A stretch of DNA of 64,000 bases, from contig NC_048548.1 of assembly GCF_902806685.2 (NCBI RefSeq), forward strand, positions 13,790,557 through 13,854,556, in the 5' to 3' direction. The DNA is from Maniola hyperantus (Eukaryota; Arthropoda; Insecta; Lepidoptera; Nymphalidae). The position numbers and the translations under genes are program-made. Positions within the stretch are counted from its first letter, which is position 1. Each line of letters begins with the position of its first letter. Shown here piece by piece: positions 1 to 10,900 of this stretch. The notes below the pieces were generated by a model, which saw nothing but the letters and a program-made list of their open reading frames with translations, did not search any database and was not told the origin of the DNA.

Positions 1-30
1 GAGAACCTCCTCCTTTTTTTGAAGTCGGTT

Positions 31-128
31 AAAGAAGGAGCCAGCGGGAGTGACGACCTCCGACTGGCGTGGTTGAGCGCGGTTCTGGTGAAGGAGCCGG
101 TGGAAGGCATGCTTAGTGCGAAGGATAA
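31..128 (-). pseudogene. Relic partial copy of SLC26 exon 9
   Basis: This segment closely matches the 3' half of the transporter exon at 1939-2100. In the minus-strand reading the stretch encoding SMPSTGSFTRTALNHAS is intact. After that, extra bases shift the frame (the real exon continues GVVTAAGSFFK), and the splice donor AAAG|GTAACT is replaced by sequence ending in AACCGACTTC. It lies about 1.9 kb downstream of the real exon in the gene's direction. A separate scrap carrying only the exon-end/donor sequence sits at 463-481. It is best read as a broken duplicate exon. A used alternative exon is unlikely because both frame and donor are lost. Confidence 0.75.
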
Positions 129-191
129 AATCGTTGTGACGTCATAATTCTGACAAAAACTTCAGGCAGAAAAGCGCACTTTAGTCTTCAT

Positions 192-351
192 TACAGTGCG
201 ACATGGCTCTTTTGGCACTTGAATGACAATGACAGGGGGGCGCTATTGGAAAACAAAGGCTTAGCCTATTCAAACAAGAACAAAGGGGACACTTGACGGC
301 AACGTTAGTTCCGATTTTCGCCACGCGCCATGAGAGCCTTGTCGCACTGTA
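192..351. mobile_element. MITE, TACAGTGCGACA family, copy 1
   Basis: A short element whose ends are inverted copies of TACAGTGCGACAAGGCT (left end here TACAGTGCGACATGGCT, right end AGCCTTGTCGCACTGTA). It has no coding capacity. Other copies are at 60511-60663 (most complete) and, broken, at 16505-16642 plus 16715-16763 in the MADF gene intron. The superfamily was not determined. Confidence 0.7.
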
Positions 352-504
352 AGTAGGTACCTATATCATTCAGTTTTAAAGATATAAGAAAATGAAAAAC
401 ACAGTTGTTCTTGTAATTTTTCCTAGGTTTCTTTTATACTTATAGAGAAGTAAAAGATCACCTTTAAAGAAGGAGCCAGAAGTAATTAAAGTTTTTTTTT
501 TTTT

Positions 505-667
505 AAGAATATTAGACGTGTTAAATGACTAATATTCCCCTTTCCTCTCCAACTAAGCGTCAGGCTTGTGCCAGGAGTAGGTACGACAATAGTGCAACGG
601 GCGGGGTTTGAACCGTCGACCTTTCGGTTTTCAGTCCACTCCTTTACCGGTTGAGCTATTGAGGCTT
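505..667 (-). mobile_element. tRNA-derived SINE, family B, copy 1
   Basis: On the minus strand the element starts GCCTCAATAGCTCAACCGG (A-box-like TAGCTCAACCGG) and carries a B-box-like GGTTCAAACCC. Its tail contains AGTCATTTAACACG and TAATATTC. The same unit recurs at 6036-6204 (minus), 20006-20173 (plus) and 52772-52894 (plus). The pol III boxes and tRNA-like 5' part support a SINE and not a functional tRNA gene. Confidence 0.7.
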
Positions 668-917
668 AAATGTTAGAAATCATGTTATAAATATTAATAT
701 TTGTAATGAGTTAAATACTATGGCCATAATTAATAGAGCGCATTAAATATAATATGAAGGAAACATTTGATTGAATGAAGAATATTGCAACCTAAACCTT
801 ATGTGATTCATTCAATCAAATGTTGTTGACAATACACATCCCTAAATTGCATATCTATTTAAAGTAACTTACTTACTAAGCTTGCTAATCGTTAAAATTA
901 CTAAAATTATTTATCAA

Positions 918-1685
918 TCTACACTAATATTATAAAGAGGAAAACTTTGTTTGTTTGTTTGTTTGTTTGTTTGTTTGTTTGTTTGTTTGTTTGTTTGTTT
1001 GTTTGTTTGTACTGAATAGGCTCAAAAACTACTGGACCGATTTTAAAAATTCTTTCACCATTCGAAAGCTACATTATCCACGAGTAACATAGGCTATATT
1101 TTATTTTGGAAAAAAAATAGGGTTCCGTAAGATATTTGGGTTTTTCGGACACAAGGTGTAAAAAATCAACCAGAAAAGTTACTTATTTTGCGTACGCTGC
1201 CTAAACTATAAAAGATAGAACCATAAAATGTTCTAATTAATTGTAGATCTTATAAATATCTACAAAAAGTCCGCGACACACTATACCCATCTATGTCGAG
1301 TGAGGCACAGCAACCATTTTTTTATTTAAAAATCTTGAATTTTTTTTGGACTACATTTAAACGCGTTTATTTTACTCATGCTATTAATCCTTATCAAAAT
1401 AAATGATTTCATCACTAAGAACAGTTTATGGAGATAATATTTGGTCTTTGAATGATTAAAATTGGACGTTTGGTTTTGAAGTTATGGCGAAATTAAAATA
1501 TTACGATTTCTGCTGCACGGCCCGATGTCGTTAAGTTTGTTTGTAGGGGGTAATCTTTAGAACTACTGAACCGATTTTAAAAATTCTTTCACCAGTAGAA
1601 AGCTACATTATTCCTGAGTGACATAGGCTATACGGGATCTTTAAAAACCTAAATCTACGCGGGCGAAGCCGCGGGGATCAGCTAG
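918..1685 (+). mobile_element. Helitron-like non-autonomous repeat with (TTTG)n
   Basis: It begins TCTACACTAATATTATAAAG and ends with a short GC hairpin (GCGGGCGAAGCCGC) followed by CAGCTAG|T, the TC...CTAG end structure of Helitrons inserted between A and T. A (TTTG)n microsatellite occupies about 946-1008. The internal phrase on an unresolved 'CCGATTTTAAAAATTCTTTCACCA' theme occurs twice (near 1039 and 1571), so this may be a tandem or composite copy. There is no coding capacity. Confidence 0.6.
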
Positions 1686-1938
1686 TATTACATATATTTG
1701 TTTGTTAACATAATAATGACTTTAATTAAGATACTTTGAAAACGAATCGTAAGGAATGAACGAAGGTAACTTCACGTCATTTCGATTAATGAAGCTATAA
1801 AGCTGAATTCATTCACGATAAACAATATAAAAGCCGTGTGGCCTAATAGGCAGGTAGTTCTGTAATGAAAACCGACAAATAAACTTGTGAAATCGTCTTC
1901 GAGTTATTTTTCCTTCGTGGGCACCTTACATAAGTTAC

Positions 1939-4900
1939 CTTTAAAGAAGGAGCCAGCGGCAGTGACGACGCCACTGGCGTGGTTCAGCGCGGTCCTGGTG
2001 AAGGAGCCGGTGGAAGGCATGCTTTGTGCGAAGGACGACAGGATGTTGCAGGCGCCTATGGCCACCATCTCTTGGGTCACGTCCACTGTTTTTGTACCCG
2101 CTGAAATTGTTATTGTATGTTAAAATAAATTAAAAATAGTAGATAATTGATTGATGGGCTGGCTCATTTTTTAATAATAATAATAATAATAATAAATATG
2201 CTTTATTGTTTACATTATTGCTAGTAACTAGTATGTACAATGTTATATCTAATATACTATCTAAACTAAAAACTAACAATAGACAAAAGGTCGCAAACTC
2301 AGCATAGCCGAGCACTGCTCACAATGCTCGGCGCTGGTTTTCAGTTTGCGCCATAAATTTATATTGATTAATAAAAACGCACCGCGCCCGTTGCGTTATC
2401 TCTGCATTGATCAATAAAACTTTGTATAAACTAAACCAAAACAGTGACATAAAAAGAACAAACTAAACCAAAACAGTAACATAAAAAAGAACAAAATCTA
2501 AAAAATAGCAGTAAAAATAAATGTAAATATAAAAGTAAAAATATAAGTATATAAAATATAAAAAATGTCCCTTCCCAGCTTAGCCTAAAGAATAAAGCTC
2601 TTAATCATTTAAAAATACCTATCAGTAATATACAGCAACATCATCTAGTGAACATATAATTATCTTTAAGCAGAAATGCAGCCAGTATTCTTGGCACTAT
2701 TCCACGCGGTCATGATTTATATAGTAATTAGATAAGGCTAACTATGTTAGTTAAATAAGTTTTTTTTTTGTGTAATTTATTTGGTGTTAGATTTAGTTAC
2801 ATAAAGATTAATAAACTTTTTTAGTTTAAAAAAAAAATTGATCCAACTTTATAATATTACGAAAGCTGTAGGTAACAAAAACTAAATATTTATTTATTAA
2901 TGCAAAGCTTATGCTTGCGACTTCGTCCGCGTGGACTACACAAATTTCAAATCCCTATTTCACCCCCCTAGGGGTTGAATTTTTAAAAATACTTTCTTAG
3001 AGTAGCGGATGCCTACGTCATAATACCTATCTGCACGCCAAACAGCCCGATCGACGGATCGGGCTGAAATACTAGACGTAGTACTAGACTGATACAAGAC
3101 GTAGTAGCTTGAGCTGTGTGCAGTGCGTTGATAGATTAGTCAGTCAGTCATTATCTCCGAAGTTTACCAATCAAAAAACCTGAAATAATTATGGTCAAAA
3201 TATCATTTTTTGCGCAGCGGATCAGCCTGGCTGTCCAGCGCGGAAATGCAGCCAGTATTCTTGGCACCATTCCACGCGGTCATGATTTATATAGTAATTA
3301 GATAAGACTAGCTTTAAGTTTTATTGTATTAAAAAAAAAAAAAAAAAAGAACAGTTAAAAAAAAAAAAAAAAAAAATATGGAAAAAATAAAATAAAAAAA
3401 TTATATTAACAATAATCCTCTACAAACAAAGTAAATACCGAAAGCCTTAGCAATGGCGACGCTCTCCAATATGGCGACCAGGGGCATAACGAGTCCCTCC
3501 GCCCCGAACACTTGCAGCATGCCCTCAAAGTTCAGCGTCTCATTCTTGACCCTCGTGCTGAACGGGGGCGGCCCGAAGTGCGGCAGACCTCCTTCGATTT
3601 TGCCTGAAAAAAAAGTGCGTTGAATCCGTAGACTGACTAAAAAAACTAGACTAAAGTACTGTGTAACCGCGTATGAGATATCGATAGCCCGAATAAATAA
3701 CACGACAATTACCATTGTTTAGTAGTCAATATTTGTATTAACCGATCAACAATATTTGTATTAAACGTTTTTTATGTGAAAACAAGTAAATAACGAATGA
3801 GAAATACAAATAACGCCACGAATTCTCAAAGTTTCTTTTGCAACTAAAGTTGTAGTCCTTGAAAAAAACCGGTTACACGATAAGGGACAAAAAATAGGTT
3901 AGCTGCGTCTCTGTTTATCACATTAGTAACTTTATCTGTGCTCTCGTTAGTGTGAATGAGAAAGCAAACGTTCCTTTGTCTAGATTTTTTACTCAGTCTA
4001 CGGTTGAATCTTCACGCACGGTCTGTTTGCTTAGCTCCTGTGTCGCAGCGCCTGCGCCATGGCAAGTGCCGCATCTTGCTAACTGCGGCGCCGCCACATC
4101 AAAGGTTTTTTTTTTTGACAAAAGGATTTTTAACTGTCTCTCTTCGCGATTTTCTACGTACAAGCCTTATATTATAAGGGGATGCAGAACAAACTTAGGA
4201 GAAAACAATGTATTGATTAGAATATGTCGCGAACATAATAATCTTTGCAAAACTGCAAAAATGCTAACGGATATGTTTTTGTTTACACGAATCCGAAATA
4301 ATGTCAGATCTCTTCATATAAAGTGGGTGATAACTGATAACTGATAGGTAACGCAAATAAAGCTACAAAGCAAAATATAATGTTACGATAACGGATTACC
4401 GACTTGCTTGATAATACTTATGTATCACTAGCTTATCCTCGCGACTTCGTCCGCGTGGACCACACAAATTTCGAACCCCTATTTCACCCCCTTAGGGGTT
4501 GAATTTTCAAAAATCCTTTCTTAGCGGATGCCTCCGTCATAATAGCTATCTGCATGCCAAATTTCAGCCCGATCTGTCCAGTAGTTTGAGCTGTGCGTTG
4601 ATAGATCAGTCAGTCAGTCAGTCAGTCACCTTTTCCTTATATATATTTAGACTAGCTGAGTCCCGCGACTTCATCCGCGTCGAATTAGGTTTTTTAAAAA
4701 TCCCGTGGGAACTCTTCAATTTTCCGGGATTAAAAAGTAGCCTGTGTCACTCTCCAGGTCTTTATCTATACCCATGCAAAAAACCACGTCAATCCGTTGC
4801 ACCGTTGCGACATGATTGAAGGACAAACCAACAAACACACTTTCGCATTTATAATAAGGGTACTGATAGAGCAAGATTCCAAGACCGCCAGACCTTACTT

Positions 4901-7900
4901 GCTTGCTTGCTACTTAGCTAAGACAGCTAAATTGCGTACGTTAAAAGTTTCCATAACTTACAACTCTATCCAACATCATTTTGTTTCTCAGTAAATAAGT
5001 AACGTCTGGTGGCACTGGGATCTTGAACCACTAGAAATAAGTGATGTTCGCACGAAATTTACCTGTGACAGAATAATTCCTCAGTGCTTGAAGACCAAAG
5101 TCTTCGAACAGTGCGTGTTGCCAGTGATGACATAATTATGGATCCGAGACATGGTCGCTAACTATGGACCTCATAAGAAAGCTCAGAGTCACTCAGCGGG
5201 CGATGGAGAGAGCTATGCTTGGAGTTTCTCTACGTGATCAAATCAGAAATGAGGAGATCCGTAGGAGAACTAGAGTAACCGACATAGCTCACTCAACGGG
5301 TTGCGAAGCTGAAGTGGCAATGGGCAGGGCACATAGTTCGAACAACCGATAGACGTTGGGGCCTCGCACCAGAAGACGCAGCGTTGGAAGACCCCCACTA
5401 GGTGGACGGACGACATCAGACGAGACGCAGGGAGCCGCTGGATCAAGGCGGCGCAAGACCGTGGCGTGTGGAAGTCCCTACAAGAGACCTATGTCCAGCA
5501 GTGGACGTGTATTGGATGATGATGATGATGATGATGAACTTACCTGTCAAAGCAAATGGTATAATGTCCTTCAAAAACAGCACATACGCCAATATGGTGG
5601 CAGCGAACACTACTAAAGCATTTCTAGCGCGAACCACGTAGAGCCAGCCCGCTGCGAACATTGCTCGGCCTCGACTGTCCAAGGGTGATGTTTTGAGGGT
5701 AGTACGCTGAAATATTATATAGGGTATCTTTTTAGGCTGCAATCAGACCTGATGGCAAGTGATAATGCAGCCCAAGAAGGAGCGCGCTTGCCTAGAAGAT
5801 GCCTATTCACTCTTGACTTGAAGGTACCCATATTATTTGTTGGAGGGGAAAACTGATGCTGGAAGGGTGTTCCAAATCTTAGCGGTTCGAATTAGAAATG
5901 AGGAGGCAAATCATTTCAGGCAGGCAGGAGGAGGTGTAATTAGAACGCTAGTGAAAACTTAGCGCTATTATTATACTACGTCTTCTTCCTGCGTCGCTCC
6001 ATCAATTTTGAGGATCGTGGCTCCCCTTAGATCCAATTTTTAAATAATATTAGCCATGTTAAATGACTAATATTCCCCTTTCCTCTTCAACTAAGCGTCA
6101 GGCTTGTGCTAGGAGTAGGTACGACAATAGTGCAACGGGCGGGGTTTGAACCGTCGACCTTTCGGTTTTCAGTCCACTCCTTTACCGGTTGAGCTATTGA
6201 GGCTATAAATCTTTGCTACGATGTTTTTCCATTCCCCTCTGTTTCTTGCCACGTGGATTGCATCACAGATAGGTGTCGACCGCTTCTTTTATTTGGTCTG
6301 ACCAACGTCTCGAACTACGTTCGCGGGGTCTCTTTCCTTCAGTCTTCCCAGTGACCATGAGTTATTATACTACGTAAACATAATCCCATACCATTAGCCT
6401 TATACTTGTAGTTTTAGTGATTTAATATTTTTTCAAACCCGCAATGTATATAGCGTGCAAAACTCAGGGTCAAGCCCCGCCTACGACGCGGCACCTATCT
6501 ACGCAACATCGGGCATCATCTACGTACGTATCAAGTACGTACGTACTTTGAGGATGAGTAGCGATATAATAGTGCAGGTCCCCAGCAACGTGTCCCACGG
6601 CTGGACAGTCTTTATGTTCTTGAAGAAGTTTGTAAGAGCCTTTATGAATGTGCCGCCAGAGGAACCTGAAATGTCAAATAATTATAATTATTATAAACTA
6701 GCTAACGCCAGCGACTTCGTCCGCATGGATTTAGATTTTTCAAAATCCCGTGGGCACTCTTTGATTATCCGAGATAAAAAGTAGCCTATGTCACTCTCTT
6801 AGGAGTTGAATTTTCAAAAAAAAAATATAGCGGATTTCCACGCCAGCTATCTGGATGCCAAATTTCAGCCCGGTCCATCCAGTAGATTGAGCCGTGAGTT
6901 GATATTATCGTAATATTAATTAATAATTATCGTACTTAATATTATTAGCGGACCTATTATAGTGAACCTATTACGGTAAACGATACAGCTCGCTGACAGA
7001 CAGACGGACGGACGGACAGCAGAGGCTTAAAAATAGGGTCCCGTTGGCACCCTTCAGGCACGGAACCCTTAAAATCTACTACCTGTGATCCTGAACAGAG
7101 ATTTGAGTTGTGAAGCGGAGATTTGCAGCGCAGCGGCCGTGGTGAAGCCGCTTATAACTGGCTTCGATATGAAGTCCAACAGAAAACCTGCACATCAAAT
7201 AAAACCGCAATTTATGCATATTTTAAATTGCTATAAATACAATTAGGCAAGTAAAATACTAGACACAAGAAACAAGCAGCAAGCGTGCCCAGCGACCCAA
7301 AGACATTTATGCACGTATCTAATTTTGTACTAAGTAGACTAGCTGACCCGCCCCGGCTTCGCTCGGGTGTAATTTAGAAAATCGGTGTGAAGGTAGAATT
7401 TTCAAAAATAATAGGTACCTATACGTATTTTTCTTTTGTTAACCGAAAACCCCAATATCAATTTTCATGGAAAGAACTTGAAAAATGACTTTCGTACAAA
7501 CTTTCATCCCCTATTTAACCCCTTTGGCGGTACAATTTTCAAGATACGTATTTTTTATTCCTAAACGAAAGCCTGAATACAAATTTTCATTGATGTATCA
7601 TGTAATGTGTATAGTTTTAGTGATTTAGTATTTTTCAAACCCGCAATGTATAGCGTGCAAAACTCGGGTCAATGCCCCACCTACGACGCAGCATTGAATC
7701 CAAGTGTCATATTTACGCAACGTTTGTTGATCTCTAGCGTCAGTCTGATGTTTTATTGGGAACTTTAAAAAATACAGGATATTTTTCGCGTTTTCGCGTT
7801 TTTTGTGTCTTCTTCTTATCAGTACTCTATCACCTGTTCGTTTTTTTCTAGAGTTCTGGTTACATCCTGTATTATAGGCAACTAAGAAAAACTAGATTAT

Positions 7901-10900
7901 GCAAACTTACCCAATTGCAAAACTCCGAGCAGCAAAATGACACAGCCAGACAGTAAAGCAGCAAGGTAAGCGAAATCCGCAGATTTGGCGACATACTTGG
8001 CCAACAGTGCGGCCAATATTGCCGTTGGGCCAACTGTGACGTCCTTGCAGCTTCCCAATATGGCGTAAACTATACCCGGGAATATACTCGAATATAGACC
8101 CACCTGGAACCAAATTATGTTATTTTGATATCACTACCCATATTGCGGTGATAGCCTAGTGGTTAGGACGTCCGCCTTCTAATGGAGGTCGGGGGTTCGA
8201 TCCCGGGCACGCACTTCTAACTTTTCGGAGTTATGTGCGTTTTAAGTAATTAAATGTCACTTGCTTGAACGGTGAAGGAAAACATCGTGAGGAAACCTGC
8301 ATACCTGAGAGTTCTCCATAATGCTCTCAAAGGTGTGTGAAGTCTACCAATCCGCACATGGCCAGCGTGGTAGACTATGGCCAAACCCTTCTCACTCTGA
8401 GAGGAGACCCGTGCTCTGTAGTGAGCCGGCGATGGGTTAATCATGATGATGATGACCCATATTGGGAAAGTGTGTTTGTTTGTTGGTTTATTGGTTTGTT
8501 GGTTTGTCCTTCAATCACGTCGCAACGGAGCAACGGATCACCGTGATTTTTTGCGTGGGTATAGTTAAAGACCTGGAGAGTGACAGAGGCTACTTTTTAT
8601 CCCGGAAAACCAAAGAGTTCCTACAGGTTTTTTAAAACCAAAGTTTACACGAACGAAGTCGTAGGCATCAGCTAGTTTTGCTGTAATTGCGAACTTTACA
8701 AAATGTTAACAGAACGCTAGCAAAAACTTAAACAGGTGACAGTACTGATGATTACTGATATGGTTCCGTTTTTAGGGTTCCGTACCTCAAAAGGAAAAAC
8801 GGAACCCTTATAGGATCACTTTGTTGTCTGTCTGTCTGTCTGTCTGTCAAGAAACCTACAGGGTACTTCTCGTTGACCTAGAATCATGAAATTTGACAGG
8901 TAGGTAGATTTTGTAGCTGACATTTGGGGAAAAATCAGAAAACCGTGAATTTAGGGTTAGATCACACAAAAAAAATTCAATTGTGGTCATGACCTAATAA
9001 TTAGTATTTTCAACTTTCGAAGTGAGATAACTATATCACGTGGGGTATCATATGAAAGGTCTTCACCTGTACATTCTAAAACAGATTTTTATTTATTTTT
9101 ATGCATCATAGTATTTGAATTATCGTGCAAGATGTCGAAAAAATACGACTGTAGTACGGAACCCTCATCGCGCGAGCCTGACTGGCACTTGGCCGGTTTT
9201 TTCTTTTGGGGCACGGAACCCTAAAAATGGAAAGTAGCTTACTTGTGGAGGCAGACCAGCTACCATCGCATATGCTATCCCTTGTGGTATAGACGTCAGC
9301 CCCACTGTTATACCTGCAACCAAAATGTATAGTATACTATATTCTACAGCGTGTTTCATAAAGCATAGATAAGTGTAACATGACAAAATGAGGTATATCA
9401 TCATCATCATCATCATCATCATCAACCGATAGACGTCCACTGCTGGACATAGGTCTCTTGTAGGGACTTCCACACGCCACAGTCTTGCGCCGCCTGAATT
9501 CAGCGGCTCCCTGCGACTCGTCTGATGTCGTCCATCCACCTATGGGGGGTCTTCCAACACTGCGTCTTCCGGTGCGAGGTCGCCATTTTTTAGTTCCATT
9601 AGTATCTAAGCGGTGGCGCTGATTTATTTGGTTTCTAAGCCAGCCGTGAAAAATTTTGTTCGCTTGACCATATGATAATAGTCAAGCGAACAAAATTTTC
9701 CACGGCCGATATGGTCCATATCTTGTCATTGTGTGTCATTTATATCTATGGTTTTGTCATTAATGTCATGTAGATAGTAGGATGTAATTCGTACGAAAGA
9801 AAAACGAAGTTTCATTTAGTAATCTTATTTTAAAGCCTTGACAGAAATTAATTAAGTAGATTAATACTACAATGTTTCTTTGTATAAATCTTTGATTTTT
9901 TTATCTTGTTTATAAAGCTTAATTAAATTAAATTGTTAAGTATATCTACGATAATTTCATGTCCTTACAAAAAATTAAAACACTTTAGGTAGGTAGTTAT
10001 AGTTTTTTCTCAGGTCTCAATTCTAATGACCCCTTTTAAACATTCTTAAATTTTTTAGGGTTCCGTACCTCAAAAGGAAAAGCGGAACCCTTATAGGATC
10101 ACTTTGTTGTCTGTCTGTCTCTCAAGAAACCTACAGGGTACTTCCCGTTGACCTTGAATCATGAAATTTGGCAGGTAGGTAGGGTTATAGCACACATTCG
10201 GGGAAAAATCTGAAAACCGCAAATTTGTGTTTATATCCCACAAAAAAAATTTAATTGTGGTCATGAATTAATAATTAATATTTTCAATTTATAAGTAAGA
10301 TAACTATATCAAGTGGGGTATCATATGAAAGGTCTTCACCTGTGCATTCTAAAACAGATTTTTATTTATCTTTATGCATCATAGTTTTTGAATTATCGTG
10401 CAAAATGTCGAAAAAATACGACTGTAGTACTTACGGAACCCTCGTTGCGCGAGCCTGACTCGCATTTGGCCGGTTTTTTTTTAATGTATGTACACCGATT
10501 TTTTCGAGGTTTCTGGGCCGACTTTTTTTTTGATTAATCAATAGTTCACCTGCAATAATATCTCGCACCAGAGAGTCTGCGCTGTATGTGGGCAACCAGA
10601 TGGTAATGGGCATTCGTCTCCTCCACGACTCTACATTGCACAGCTTTCTTCCTATGTCACGCCATTTTCTTTTTGGAGGGCAACCTGCTAAATAAATCAA
10701 TTTAATACTTACATAATATAATTTCACTAGCTTATGCTCGCGACTTCGTCCGCGTGGACTACACGCATTTTAAACCACTATATGACCCCCGTAGGAGTTG
10801 AATTATCAAAAATCCTTTCTTAACGGATGCCTACGTCACAATATCTATCTGCACACCAAATTTCAGCCCGATCCATCCAGTAGTTTGAGCTTTGCGTTGA

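Noticed and set aside
5356..5641. Open frames of 79-86 codons in 5.4-5.6 kb
   Set aside because: They translate the RTE tail and (GAT)n run (poly-D, poly-M); part of a dead LINE.
8145..8220. tRNA gene (A and B box, anticodon-like loop)
   Set aside because: The unit repeats several times with a 300-base body and (GAT)n tail and does not form a closed acceptor stem; it is a SINE.
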